Positions 27,242 to 35,502 of a stretch of 64,000 nucleotides of DNA are shown one piece after another. The stretch is taken from the NCBI GenBank assembly GCA_018334015.1, contig JAGXTI010000031.1, positions 118,094 through 182,093 of the forward strand. Reading direction: 5' to 3'. Each line of letters opens with the position of its first letter. Position 1 is the stretch's first letter. Origin of the DNA: Silanimonas sp. Its GTDB lineage: Bacteria; Pseudomonadota; Gammaproteobacteria; Xanthomonadales; Xanthomonadaceae. The translations under genes and the position numbers were made by a program. The notes beneath the pieces are model-generated. The model worked only from the letters and a program-made list of their open reading frames with translations, ran no database searches and had not been told where the DNA came from.

Positions 27242-27321
27242 CGGCGGTGGCCCTCGGCAGGAAGGTCACCAGCATCGCAAAGCGGCCGCCACGCCGCCAC
27301 GGCCGACGGGGCGGACGACCT

Positions 27322-28233
27322 TCAGTGCCCCAGCAGCTCCAAAGCACCTTGCGCCCGCAGGGCCTCGGCGACCTGAAGGCCCAAGGCTTGTGGATCGGCC
27401 GCCGGGCCTTCGGCCTCGGCCCGCAGCAGGCGGCCGTCGGCGACCCGGCCGACCAGCCCACGCAGGCGCAGGCGCGTGCCGGCACGTTCGGCGAACCCCG
27501 CCACCGGGACCTGGCAGCTGCCGTGCAGGGCGCGGTTCATGGCGCGCTCGGCCTCGACACAGCTGCGGGTGAGCGCATGGTCGAGGCCTTGCAACCAGGC
27601 GGCCGTGGTTTCATCGCCTTCGCGGCATTCGATGGCGATGGCGCCCTGCGCCACCGCCGGCAACAGGCGCTGCGGTGACAAGCGCTCGCTCATGCGCGAT
27701 TCGAATCCGAGCCGCTGCAGGCCGGCGCAGGCGAGGATGATCGCGTCGTACTGGCCGGCATCGAGCTTGGCCAGTCGGGTGTTGACGTTGCCGCGCAGGT
27801 CGAGGAGTTCGAGATCGGGACGCAGCGCCCGCAACTGCGCCTGCCGCCGCAGCGAACTGGTGCCGACGCGCGCCCCCTCGGGCAGCGCATCAAGGCGGGC
27901 GTGATGTTGGGAGACGAAGGCATCACGGGGATCGGCGCGCTCGAGGATGGCCGGCAGCACGAAGGGCCCGTCGAGGTCCATCGGCACGTCCTTCAGCGAG
28001 TGCACGGCGGCGTCGGCGCGCCCCTCCAGCATCGCCACCTCCAGCTCCTTGAGGAACAGGCCCTTGCCGCCCACGGCGGCCAATGCGCGGTCGAGGATCT
28101 GATCGCCGCGGGTGCTCATCGGCACCAGCTGCACCTCCAGGCCGGGGTGCAGGGCGCGCAGGCGGGCGGCGACGTGTTCGGTCTGCCAGAGCGCCAGCGC
28201 GCTTTCGCGGGTGGCCAGTCGGAGTCGGGGCAT
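27322..28233 (-). CDS. hemC: Hydroxymethylbilane synthase (porphobilinogen deaminase)
   Basis: A 303-residue cytoplasmic enzyme polymerising four porphobilinogens in tetrapyrrole synthesis. It opens [14 protein letters not shown], has STRGD, the signature [20 protein letters not shown], and the dipyrromethane-cofactor cysteine Cys240 in GSCQVPVAG. Length matches the family. It lies 40 bases downstream of algR, the algZ-algR-hemC order known from pseudomonads. Confidence 0.98.
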   Translation of the reverse strand: MPRLRLATRESALALWQTEHVAARLRALHPGLEVQLVPMSTRGDQILDRALAAVGGKGLFLKELEVAMLEGRADAAVHSLKDVPMDLDGPFVLPAILERADPRDAFVSQHHARLDALPEGARVGTSSLRRQAQLRALRPDLELLDLRGNVNTRLAKLDAGQYDAIILACAGLQRLGFESRMSERLSPQRLLPAVAQGAIAIECREGDETTAAWLQGLDHALTRSCVEAERAMNRALHGSCQVPVAGFAERAGTRLRLRGLVGRVADGRLLRAEAEGPAADPQALGLQVAEALRAQGALELLGH

Positions 28234-28273
28234 CGTGGGGGGGTCCGTGGAGTCAGCGCCGGAAGCGGCGCTT

Positions 28274-29008
28274 TCAAAGATGGCTCAGGGCCTCGCGCAG
28301 GCCGGGAAGGCAGCGCCGGCTCACTTCGAGTTCGATGTCGTCGTCGCGCAGCCGCACATGGGTGCTGCCGTCGGCGTGGCGGCGGAGTTCGGCGAACTGG
28401 CCGCGCGCGACCAGACAGTTGCGATGGATGCGCAAGAAACGCTCGCCGAATTCGACCTCCAGGGCCTTGAGCGAGTCCTCGACGAGGTCCTCGCCACGGG
28501 CATGGTGAACGACAACGTATTTCTCCTCGGCCTGCAGGTAGTGGATGTCCTCGACCGGGATGAGCCGCAGGCTGCCGCGCAGGCGGGCGGCAAGATGGCT
28601 GCGGGCCCGGACAGGCGTGGGCAGTTTGGACGGCACCACCCCCCGTCCAGTCCGGTGCAGGGCAGCACGCTGGATGGCATCGGCTAGGCGTTCGGCGCGG
28701 ACCGGCTTGAGCAGGTAATCGATCGCCGCCGCCTCGAAGGCGGCCAGGGCGTGGGCGTCGTAGGCGGTGCAGAACACCACGGCCGGCGGGTCCGGCAGCC
28801 CAGTCAGGTGGCGGGCCGCTTCCAGGCCGTCCATGCCCGGCATCTCGATGTCGAGCAGCACCAGATCGACACCGCCCGCCGCGCAGGCCTCCACCGCAGC
28901 GCGGCCGTCGGCGCAGGGCGGCAGCACGACCGATCCGGCCAGCACGCCGACCAGACGCGCCAAGCGTTCGCGAGCAAGCGGCTCGTCGTCGACGATGAGG
29001 ACATTCAC
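28274..29008 (-). CDS. algR: AlgR-like LytTR response regulator
   Basis: A 244-residue response regulator. The receiver domain (1-120) has the acidic pair VDDE, phospho-acceptor Asp53 in [11 protein letters not shown] and Lys101 in YLLKPV. The LytTR DNA-binding domain occupies about 135-240 ([31 protein letters not shown]). In Pseudomonas AlgR with the kinase AlgZ/FimS controls alginate, twitching and virulence. It starts at GTG 29008, three bases after what looks like the end of a lost algZ, and is followed by hemC. With no intact partner kinase beside it, its phosphorylation partner is unclear. Confidence 0.9.
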   Translation of the reverse strand: MNVLIVDDEPLARERLARLVGVLAGSVVLPPCADGRAAVEACAAGGVDLVLLDIEMPGMDGLEAARHLTGLPDPPAVVFCTAYDAHALAAFEAAAIDYLLKPVRAERLADAIQRAALHRTGRGVVPSKLPTPVRARSHLAARLRGSLRLIPVEDIHYLQAEEKYVVVHHARGEDLVEDSLKALEVEFGERFLRIHRNCLVARGQFAELRRHADGSTHVRLRDDDIELEVSRRCLPGLREALSHL

Positions 29009-29011
29009 GCG

Positions 29012-29104
29012 TCAGGGCAGGGGCAGGTCGAGACGGACGCGATAGTAGCCCTGCGCCGCCGTGACCGTCATGCCGATCTCGCGGCCGAAGCCCGCCGCAC
29101 TCGC
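29012..29104 (-). pseudogene. Apparent C-terminal remnant of an AlgZ/FimS-type sensor kinase
   Basis: In the reverse frame ending at the TGA 29014-29012 the 30 codons before the stop read ASAAGFGREIGMTV then TAAQGYYRVRLDLPLP. A terminal G-Y-Y/F-R-V-x-L-x-L-P run is what LytS/AlgZ-type kinases end with. The stop is three bases before the algR GTG, the spacing expected for an algZR operon. Upstream, the frame runs straight into the end of the desaturase gene, so the rest of algZ is absent. The homology rests on a short stretch. Confidence 0.45.
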
Positions 29105-29105
29105 T

Positions 29106-30209
29106 TCAGGCCGTCTTGGCCACCCAGTGCGGCCGGCTCGGGAAAGCGTGCCGGAGAACGCGCCAGACCACCTCACCGAACTGCTTCGGCAGCGAGCCGG
29201 TGTTGTAGGGCACGCCGTACCTGGCGCAGAGCGCCCGCACCTCGACCGCCATGTCCGCGTAGCGGCGCGCCGGGAGGTCGGGGAAGAGGTGGTGCTCGAT
29301 CTGGTGGCTCAGGTTGCCGGTCATCAGGTGCATGAGCGGCCCGCCTTCGATGTTCGACGAGCCCAGGATCTGCCGCTGGTACCAGCCGGCACGGGTCTCT
29401 TCCTTGACCTGGGCCGGGGTGAAGGTGATCGCGTCCTTGGTGAAATGGCCGCAGAAGATCACCACGAAGGTCCATAGGTTGCGCAACAGATTGGCCGCGG
29501 CATTGCCCAGCAACACCGGCAGGAAGAACGGGCCGGCCAGCAGCGGGAAAAACAGGTAGTCCTTGCCGCCCTGCCAGGGCAGCTTGCGCAGCAGGGGCCG
29601 GGCTTCGACCCAGAACTCGCGCCAGGGGCGCTGGCCTTTCAGGTACTTGCCGAGCTTGAGATGCTGCACCGCGATGCCGGTCTGGTAGAACACCGCGAGC
29701 AGGGCGGCGTAGAGCGGCTGACCGAGCGCGAAGGGTGTCCAGCGCTGCTCCGGGAAGATCCGCAGCAGGCCGTAACCGATGTCGTCGTCCTTGCCGCGCA
29801 CATTGGTCCATTGGTGGTGGCTGTGGTTGTGCGTCTGCCGCCACCAGTCCGCGGGGCAGAGGTGATCCCATTGAAAGCGGTCGCCCTGCAGGCTGGGGTC
29901 GTTCATCCAGTCGTACTGACCGTGGATGACGTTGTGGCCGAGCTCCATGTTGTCGAGAATCTTCGACACCGCCAGCGCGAGCACGCCGAAGCACCAGAGC
30001 GGCCAGAGCAGCCAGGGCCAGGGCGCGGCGGCGTAGAGCGCGAGCCGGCCGACGACTTCCGTCCAGCGCACGGCGTGGCGGACCCGGCGGATGTAGCGGG
30101 CATCGACGGCACCGAGGTCGCGGACGTGCTTCTCGCGCAGGGCGTCGAGTTCGGCGCCGAAGGCTTCGAGGCGCTCACCGGTGAGCAGGGCGGGGGCAGT
30201 GGCGGGCAT
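29106..30209 (-). CDS. desB: Acyl-CoA/fatty acid desaturase, DesB-like
   Basis: A 367-residue membrane-bound di-iron desaturase. Histidine boxes: GHNVIH (His92, His96), THNHSHHQ (His127, His131, His132) and SHQIEHH (His302, His306, His307). Hydrophobic stretches near 58-85 and around 200-240 fit inner-membrane spans. In Pseudomonas aeruginosa DesB introduces a cis-9 double bond into acyl-CoAs from exogenous fatty acids, using electrons from DesC. It lies 30 bases downstream of the desC homologue and divergent from desT, the same layout. Its stop abuts the algZ remnant. Confidence 0.9.
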   Translation of the reverse strand: MPATAPALLTGERLEAFGAELDALREKHVRDLGAVDARYIRRVRHAVRWTEVVGRLALYAAAPWPWLLWPLWCFGVLALAVSKILDNMELGHNVIHGQYDWMNDPSLQGDRFQWDHLCPADWWRQTHNHSHHQWTNVRGKDDDIGYGLLRIFPEQRWTPFALGQPLYAALLAVFYQTGIAVQHLKLGKYLKGQRPWREFWVEARPLLRKLPWQGGKDYLFFPLLAGPFFLPVLLGNAAANLLRNLWTFVVIFCGHFTKDAITFTPAQVKEETRAGWYQRQILGSSNIEGGPLMHLMTGNLSHQIEHHLFPDLPARRYADMAVEVRALCARYGVPYNTGSLPKQFGEVVWRVLRHAFPSRPHWVAKTA

Positions 30210-30239
30210 GGCGGGTTCCGGGATCGGCGCGGGGCCGGG

Positions 30240-31301
30240 TCAGAGGTCGAGGCGGAGGTCGCTGCGCGCCGCGCTGACGCAGAGCTTGAGCGCGTGGCTG
30301 GCTTCGGGGTGGACGCTGCCGTCGCGCAGATCGACATGCACGCCCTCGGGCTTGGCGCAGACGCAGCGGCCGCACAGACCGGCACGGCAGCCGTGCTCGG
30401 GCTTGAGACCGGCGGCTTCCAGCGCCGCCAGCAGCGGCGTGCCGGCGGGGATGCTGAGCACGCGCCCGCTGCGAGCGAGGGTGAGCGCGATGCTCGCATC
30501 CGCCGACACCGGCTCAAGCAGCACCGGCGGTGTGAAACTCTCGGTGGCGACCCGGGCGGCGGCCTCGCGCAGCAGGGCCTCGACGCGGGCGACAAAGCCC
30601 TGCGGCCCGCAGGCCAGCACCTCGGCGCCGCGTGGATCGGCCGGCAGGGCGGCGAGCGTGCCGGCATCGAGCCGCCCATCGGCCTCGTGCCCGGCCACCG
30701 GGGTGTCGCCGGTCAGGAACAGGCGGAAACGGAACTCGGGAAAGCGGGCCTGCAAAAGATGCAGCTCCTCGAGGAAACAGGCCTGGGCGCGTTCGCGCAC
30801 CCAGTAGGCGAGGCCAAGCCCGGCCATTTGCCCGCGCGCGGCGGCGGCCCGCACCTGGGCCATGGCGGCGGTGATGCCGCTGCCGGCCGCCAGCAGCAGG
30901 CGCTGCGGGGCCTCCGGCAGTTCGAAGGCCAAGCCGCCCCAGGGCTCGCTGATCGAGAGCCGGGCGCCGCTTCCGGCTGCCTCCAGCCAATCGGCGAAAC
31001 GACCGCCGGCGCGCTTGCGCACGGTGAGCGCAAGCTCGGTTTCGCCGGGCAGGCTGGTGAGGGTGAAGCTGCGCTGGAAACGGCGACCGTCCAGTTCGAA
31101 ACCGACGGTGAGGTGCTGACCCGGCTGCCAGTTGCCGAGGCGGCGGAAAGGCCGAAGCCAGAGCGTCTCGCTGTCGGCCGCGGCCGGCGCGCGCCGGACG
31201 ATGCGCGCGGTGTTGCCGTAGGGGCTCCAGCCCGGCTGCAGCAGGCCGCGCCAGTAGTCCCAGGCCGGGCGGAACGGGGGCAGCGCAAAGGCGAAGGACA
31301 T
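30240..31301 (-). CDS. desC: Ferredoxin reductase, DesC-like (FAD/NAD(P)H and 2Fe-2S domains)
   Basis: A 353-residue electron-transfer protein: FAD domain (about 45-150, FQRSFTLTS), NAD(P)H domain (about 150-260, LLLAAGSGITAAMAQ, VLACGPQGFV) and a C-terminal plant-type ferredoxin domain with Cys305, Cys310, Cys313 and Cys341. It supplies electrons to the adjacent desaturase. It is the first gene of the desC-desB operon; the promoter region is shared with desT and contains a palindrome at 31333-31348. Confidence 0.9.
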   Translation of the reverse strand: MSFAFALPPFRPAWDYWRGLLQPGWSPYGNTARIVRRAPAAADSETLWLRPFRRLGNWQPGQHLTVGFELDGRRFQRSFTLTSLPGETELALTVRKRAGGRFADWLEAAGSGARLSISEPWGGLAFELPEAPQRLLLAAGSGITAAMAQVRAAAARGQMAGLGLAYWVRERAQACFLEELHLLQARFPEFRFRLFLTGDTPVAGHEADGRLDAGTLAALPADPRGAEVLACGPQGFVARVEALLREAAARVATESFTPPVLLEPVSADASIALTLARSGRVLSIPAGTPLLAALEAAGLKPEHGCRAGLCGRCVCAKPEGVHVDLRDGSVHPEASHALKLCVSAARSDLRLDL

Positions 31302-31332
31302 GGGACGGGCTCGGTGGGCGGTCCGCCAATTC

Positions 31333-31348
31333 TATACACTTGTGCAGA
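31333..31348. promoter_or_regulatory. Candidate DesT operator in the desC/desT divergent region
   Basis: TATACACTTGTGCAGA is an imperfect palindrome centred on CACTTGTG; a wider ATACA/TGTAT pair spans 31334-31357. It overlaps a TATAGA -10-like box for desC on the reverse strand and lies 78 bases before the desT ATG, the position expected for a repressor of desCB. Confidence 0.5.
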
Positions 31349-31425
31349 CGACTGTATCGTAAACCCCTGCTGAACGGCCCTCGGCAGCGTCAGCCGGCCT
31401 ACACTGGCCAGCCCGGAGACCCGCC

Positions 31426-32094
31426 ATGCCCGACCCCACGCCGCTCGTTCCCCGGCCGCTCCGGCCGGTTCCGGCCCACGGCCCCGGCCGCAAGCCGCAG
31501 ATCAGCCGCGAAGACCTCGTGGCCGCTGCCCTGCGCCTGCTCGGCCCGCACCGCAGCATCTCCACGCTCAGCCTGCGCGAGGTCGCCCGCGAGGCCGACA
31601 TCGCGCCGAACAGCTTCTACCGCCACTTCCGCGACATGGACGCGCTGGCGATCGCCCTGATCGAACTCGGCGGCCGCAGCCTGCGCAGCATCATCCGCGA
31701 GGCGCGCCTGCGCCTGCGGCCGGGGCGCAGCGTGATCCGCACCTCGATCGAGGCCTTCATGGAGCAGCTCGACGCCGACGAGCGCCTGCTGCACATCCTG
31801 CTGCGCGAAGGCATGGTCGGCTCCGACGCCTACAAGGCCGCGGTCGAGCGCGAACTGCGCACCTTCGAGGAGGAACTCTGCATCGATCTGGTGCGGCTGT
31901 CCGAAGCCGGCGGGCGGCCGATCCACGCGCCGGCCCTGGTCGCCACCGCGATGACCCGGCTGGTGTTCGCAATGGGCGGCACCGCCATCGACCTGCCGCG
32001 TGAACGCCGTGGCGAGGTGGTCGAGCAGATGGTCGAGATGCTGCGGATGATCATGTTGGGCGCTCACGTGCTGGCCGAGCACGAGGAACGCTGA
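31426..32094 (+). CDS. desT: TetR-family regulator of unsaturated fatty acid synthesis, DesT/FabR type
   Basis: A 222-residue repressor. The N-terminal helix-turn-helix reads TLSLREVAREADIAPNSFYRHFRDMD, nearly the FabR/DesT signature, followed by SVIRTSIEAFMEQL and LLREGMVGS, also FabR-like. DesT and FabR bind acyl-CoAs and adjust DNA binding to the saturated/unsaturated ratio. GGAG precedes ATG 31426. The gene is divergent from desC-desB, as in Pseudomonas. DesT is preferred to FabR on context. Confidence 0.88.
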   Translation: MPDPTPLVPRPLRPVPAHGPGRKPQISREDLVAAALRLLGPHRSISTLSLREVAREADIAPNSFYRHFRDMDALAIALIELGGRSLRSIIREARLRLRPGRSVIRTSIEAFMEQLDADERLLHILLREGMVGSDAYKAAVERELRTFEEELCIDLVRLSEAGGRPIHAPALVATAMTRLVFAMGGTAIDLPRERRGEVVEQMVEMLRMIMLGAHVLAEHEER

Positions 32095-32099
32095 GGGCT

Positions 32100-32765
32100 T
32101 CAAGCGGCGAAACGCTGCGTCATCCAGTCGCCGAGGTCGCGCACTTCATCGGCGCAGACCGAATGCGGCATCGGGTAGCGGCGCAGACTGGCGTCCATAC
32201 CCAGCGCCCGCAGCGTGTCGGCGGCGCGCTGTCCGGCCGCGAGCGGCACCACCGGGTCCTGCGTGCCGTGCGCCATGAACAAAGGCGTGGTCAGGCCCTG
32301 CGGGGTGGCTTCGACGGGGGTCTCGGCGGCCAGCGGCAGGTAGGCCGAAAGCACGGCGAGGCCGAGCAGGGGCTGCTCGCGGCGCAGGCCGGCGGCCAGG
32401 GTGATGGCCCCGCCTTGCGAGAACCCGGCGAGGATCACACGATGGGCCGGAATACCGCGGTCGCGCTCGCGGCCGATCAGTGCTTCCACCTCGGCGATCG
32501 AACGGCGCACACCGGCAGCGTCCTCGCGGACCTTGCTGAAGTCGAGGCTGACGATGTCGTACCAGGCCCGCATCGCATGGCCGTTGTTGATGGTGATCGG
32601 CATCACCGGCGCGTGCGGGAAGACGAAGCGCAGCGCCGGCCAGTCGCGGCGCACGAGTTCGGGCACGATCGGCGCGAAGTCGTGGCCGTCGGCACCGAGG
32701 CCGTGCAGCCAGATCACCGAGAAGACCGGGCGGGGGCCGGTGCTGGTTTCGACGGTCTCGAGCAT
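32100..32765 (-). CDS. Carboxylesterase/phospholipase family hydrolase
   Basis: A 221-residue alpha/beta hydrolase of the carboxylesterase II family. Motifs: FSVIWLHGLGADGHDF, PHAPVMPITINNG, AWYDI, nucleophile Ser116 in GFSQGG, Asp170 in HGTQDPVVP and His201 in MPHSV. Such enzymes hydrolyse short-chain esters and some lysophospholipids in the cytoplasm. ATG 32765 is chosen because family members begin with a LETVE..TGP stretch; ATG 32795 is possible. It is convergent with desT and divergent from the 2OG dioxygenase gene. Confidence 0.9.
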   Translation of the reverse strand: MLETVETSTGPRPVFSVIWLHGLGADGHDFAPIVPELVRRDWPALRFVFPHAPVMPITINNGHAMRAWYDIVSLDFSKVREDAAGVRRSIAEVEALIGRERDRGIPAHRVILAGFSQGGAITLAAGLRREQPLLGLAVLSAYLPLAAETPVEATPQGLTTPLFMAHGTQDPVVPLAAGQRAADTLRALGMDASLRRYPMPHSVCADEVRDLGDWMTQRFAA

Positions 32766-32848
32766 CGCGGGTTTCCGCTGCGGTAGGCGCGGCATTGTGC
32801 CCGAGGGCCGGCCCGCCGCGCCCCCTGCCCGATCGTGGCGGCGCACCG

Positions 32849-32854
32849 CACAAT
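32849..32854 (+). promoter_or_regulatory. -10-like hexamer before the 2OG dioxygenase gene
   Basis: CACAAT lies six bases before ATG 32861, which would put the transcription start on the start codon (leaderless). The context CACAATGCGGGCATG is nearly the same as that of prmA (TACAATGCGGGGCATG). Confidence 0.4.
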
Positions 32855-32860
32855 GCGGGC

Positions 32861-33604
32861 ATGCGCAGCCAAGCCCTGTCCTGGTGTCTCGATGACGCCG
32901 ATCCCGCCGCCACCCTGCACCGGCAGGGCTTCGTCCGACTCGGCCCCGAGGCCTGCTTCAAGGCCGCCGGCATCGCCGCTGCCGATTTCGCCGCGCTGGC
33001 CCGCCACTGGGATGACCTGCCGGCCGATCCCCACCTGCGCGACGGTGGCCGCTACCGCTTCCGGCGTCATGCCTCGCTGCGGCTCAGCGCCGAAGGCGAT
33101 CGCATCCTCGGTACGGTCGATCGGCCGCACTGGCAGCCGACCGACTACAACGCCCTGCACGGCGGTTTCGAGCGTCGTTTCGCGCCGGTCACGGCGGCGA
33201 CCCTGGCCGAGCCCGCGCTACCGGCACTGGTGCTGGGCCTGGGCCGTCTGGCGGCGACGGCGCTGGGCCACGCCCTGCCCTTCGTCGAAGTGCACCAGTT
33301 CCGCATCGACACCGCCGAAGGCATCGGTCGCCCCACACCGGAGGGGGCCCACCGCGATGGCGTCGATGCGGTCGCGGTGGTGCTGGTGGCGCGTGAGGCG
33401 GTGCGCGGCGGCGAGACCCGGGTGTTCGAGGCGGACGGGCCGGCCGGCCTGCGCTTCACCCTGGCCGGAGCTGGCAGCACCCTGCTGCTCGACGACGCCC
33501 GGGTCATCCACGAGACCACGCCCCTGCAGCCCGATGGCCGGAACGGCCACCGCGACACCCTGGTGCTGACCTGGCGCCGCGAGGGCTTCCTCGACCCGCC
33601 CTGA
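32861..33604 (+). CDS. 2-oxoglutarate/Fe(II) dioxygenase family protein (2OG-Fe_Oxy_2 type)
   Basis: A 247-residue protein. The iron site is apparent as the His-x-Asp pair in GAHRDGVD and the distal histidine in ARVIHETTPL, with a 2-oxoglutarate arginine in RDTLVLTWRR. Other family signs are YRFRRHASLRL near the N-terminus and FVEVHQFRI. This family includes amino-acid hydroxylases such as isoleucine dioxygenase, but the substrate here is unknown. It stands alone between the esterase gene and a sigma-54-controlled gene. Confidence 0.8.
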   Translation: MRSQALSWCLDDADPAATLHRQGFVRLGPEACFKAAGIAAADFAALARHWDDLPADPHLRDGGRYRFRRHASLRLSAEGDRILGTVDRPHWQPTDYNALHGGFERRFAPVTAATLAEPALPALVLGLGRLAATALGHALPFVEVHQFRIDTAEGIGRPTPEGAHRDGVDAVAVVLVAREAVRGGETRVFEADGPAGLRFTLAGAGSTLLLDDARVIHETTPLQPDGRNGHRDTLVLTWRREGFLDPP

Positions 33605-33660
33605 ATCTTGGCGTTCCGACGCCGGCCGACGGAAACCCGTCGGCGCAAGGGAACAGCGCT

Positions 33661-33676
33661 TGGCACGGTTTTTGCT
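33661..33676 (+). promoter_or_regulatory. Sigma-54 (RpoN) promoter
   Basis: TGGCACGGTTTTTGCT matches the sigma-54 consensus TGGCACG-N4-TTGCA/T at every fixed position, with the -24 GG and -12 GC ten bases apart. The predicted start is near 33687, about 24 bases before the GTG of the next gene. Confidence 0.88.
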
Positions 33677-33710
33677 CGTGCTTCCAGCGAACCTTGGCTG
33701 GAGCCGTACC

Positions 33711-34100
33711 GTGCTTGATCCCCCTGCCCTGCCCCTGAGCGCCCACGAGGCTCCGCTGGCCGCCCCGCCGGCCTCGCCGCGACCGGCCACGACTCCGGCA
33801 CGAGCGGACGGCATGAAGGAACCCGGCATCTTCAAGGGCTGCGTCGAGATCGACGGCCCGCTTGCCCCAGCCACCAAGCGGGCCATCCTGGCCTACCTCG
33901 GCAAGCCCAATGCCACGGCCTGGGCCCGGGTCGCCGGGCGCAGTATCGTCGGTCGCACCACGCTCGGCCAGGCCTGGGCCCTGGCCCTGCCCGGGGACAG
34001 CGGCCGCCATCCGAACGCCGCCGAGCTGGTCCGGGCGATCCGCCTCGCGGTGTCGCGCCAGTTGACTGGAATCAACGGAGGCCGCCGCCGGACCCACTAG
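33711..34100 (+). CDS. Small protein of unknown function under sigma-54 control
   Basis: From GTG 33711, with GGAG about eight bases upstream, the frame encodes 129 residues. The first 45 are rich in Pro/Ala and probably disordered; the remaining 85 (from KEPGIFKGCVEIDGPL to VSRQLTGING) look folded, with helices ATKRAILAYLGK, TLGQAWALAL and AAELVRAIRLAV. No signal peptide or membrane span. I do not recognise the family. The frame is open upstream to 33660, but that would start inside the promoter. The sigma-54 promoter implies control by an enhancer-binding protein. The 3' end contains the FNR-type box of hemN. Confidence 0.65.
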   Translation: MLDPPALPLSAHEAPLAAPPASPRPATTPARADGMKEPGIFKGCVEIDGPLAPATKRAILAYLGKPNATAWARVAGRSIVGRTTLGQAWALALPGDSGRHPNAAELVRAIRLAVSRQLTGINGGRRRTH

Positions 34101-34103
34101 GGT
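34062..34103 (+). promoter_or_regulatory. FNR/Anr-type box and -10 of hemN
   Basis: TTGACTGGAATCAA (34062-34075) differs from TTGAT-N4-ATCAA at one base. Its centre (34068.5) and the -10-like TAGGGT (34098-34103) both predict a start at 34110, giving the -41.5 spacing of class II activation. The hemN ATG is at 34111, so the message would be leaderless. The whole promoter lies in the 3' end of the preceding gene. Confidence 0.65.
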
Positions 34104-34110
34104 CCGTCGC

Positions 34111-35484
34111 ATGCCGACCACCGCCGCTCCCCGATTCGACGCCGAATTGCTGGCCCGCCACGACCGGCCGGGGCCGCGCTACACCTCCTACCCGACCGCG
34201 CCGCAGTTCTCGGCGGCCTTCGGTGAGGCCGAACTGCGTGCCGCCATCGCCCGCAGCAACGAGGAGCCGCTGCCCCGGGCGCTGTCGCTCTACGTCCATG
34301 TGCCGTTCTGCACCAGCCCCTGCTTCTACTGCGGCTGCAACCGGGTGGTGACCCGCGACCTCGCCCGCGGGCCGGCCTACCGGCGCCGGCTGGAACGCGA
34401 GGTCGACCTGCTGGCGCCCTTGTTCGATGCCGATCGCGAGGTGGTGCAACTGCACTTCGGCGGCGGCACGCCGAACTTTCTCGCCAACACCGAGATCGCC
34501 GCCCTGGTCGGCCACCTGCGCGCCCGCTTCCGTTTCGGCGACCCGCGCCACGCCGACCTTTCGATCGAGATCGATCCGCGTCGCAGCGACCCTGCCGCGA
34601 TCCGCGAGCTGCACGCGATCGGCTTCAACCGCATCAGCCTCGGCGTGCAGGATTTCGACCCGGCCGTGCAGATTGCCGTCAACCGCCTGCAGAGCGAGGC
34701 CGAGACCCGCGCCGTGGTCGAGGCCGCAAGGGCGGTCGGGATGCGCTCCATCAACCTCGACCTGATCTACGGCCTGCCACGGCAGACCGCCGAGGGTTTC
34801 GGCCGTACCCTCGAGCAGGTGATCGAACTGCGGCCCGACCGCATCGCCGTCTACGCCTACGCCCACCTGCCGCAGATGTTCCGCGCCCAGCGCCGCATCG
34901 ACGCGGCCAGCCTGCCCTCGGCCGCCGGCAAGATCGCCCTGCTCGGGCTTGCCGTCGAGCGCCTGCTGGCGGCCGGCTACGTCTACATCGGCATGGACCA
35001 CTTCGCCCTGCCCTTCGACGAACTGGCGGTGGCCCGCCGCAAGGGCGGCCTGCGCCGCAATTTCATGGGCTACACCACCCATGCCGACACCGATCTGGTC
35101 GGTTTCGGTGCCAGCGCGATCAGCCGGATCGCCGACGCCTACGCCCAGAACCCGCGCGAGCTGCCCGACTGGGAGGCCGCCATCGACGCCGGCCGCCTGC
35201 CGGTCTGGCGCGGCCTTGTGCTCGACGAGGACGACCTGCTGCGCGCCGACCTGATCCAGGACCTGATGTGCCACGGCGAGGTCGATGTGCTGGAGCTCGG
35301 CCGCCGCCACGGCGTCGATGCCCGCGCCCTGCTCGATGAGGCCACCCCCCGGCTCGATCAGCTCGCCCGCGATGGCCTGGTGGTGCGCGGCACACACAGC
35401 GTGCGGGTCACCGAACGTGGCCGGCTGCTGCTGCGTGTGGTGGCCGCCTGCTTCGACCGCTACCTCGCCACCGTGGCGGCGTGA
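34111..35484 (+). CDS. hemN: Oxygen-independent coproporphyrinogen III oxidase
   Basis: A 457-residue radical-SAM enzyme that decarboxylates coproporphyrinogen III without oxygen. The 4Fe-4S cysteines are Cys67, Cys71 and Cys74 in FCTSPCFYCGC, after the HemN signature GPRYTSYPTA. Also present are LHFGGGTPNFL, SLGVQDFDP and the C-terminal HemN motif MGYTTHADTDLVGFG, which separates true HemN from HemW. Length matches (about 457). An FNR/Anr-type site directly upstream fits induction under low oxygen, as known in Pseudomonas. Confidence 0.97.
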   Translation: MPTTAAPRFDAELLARHDRPGPRYTSYPTAPQFSAAFGEAELRAAIARSNEEPLPRALSLYVHVPFCTSPCFYCGCNRVVTRDLARGPAYRRRLEREVDLLAPLFDADREVVQLHFGGGTPNFLANTEIAALVGHLRARFRFGDPRHADLSIEIDPRRSDPAAIRELHAIGFNRISLGVQDFDPAVQIAVNRLQSEAETRAVVEAARAVGMRSINLDLIYGLPRQTAEGFGRTLEQVIELRPDRIAVYAYAHLPQMFRAQRRIDAASLPSAAGKIALLGLAVERLLAAGYVYIGMDHFALPFDELAVARRKGGLRRNFMGYTTHADTDLVGFGASAISRIADAYAQNPRELPDWEAAIDAGRLPVWRGLVLDEDDLLRADLIQDLMCHGEVDVLELGRRHGVDARALLDEATPRLDQLARDGLVVRGTHSVRVTERGRLLLRVVAACFDRYLATVAA

Positions 35485-35502
35485 TGGCAGACTGGCGGCA
35501 CC

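Noticed and set aside
27690-27715. GATTCGAATCC, resembling a tRNA T-loop
   Set aside because: It lies inside hemC coding sequence and no acceptor, D or anticodon stems surround it. No tRNA gene was found anywhere in the window.
33660-33710. N-terminal extension of the sigma-54-driven gene to TTG 33660
   Set aside because: That start lies inside the promoter itself, upstream of the predicted transcription start.
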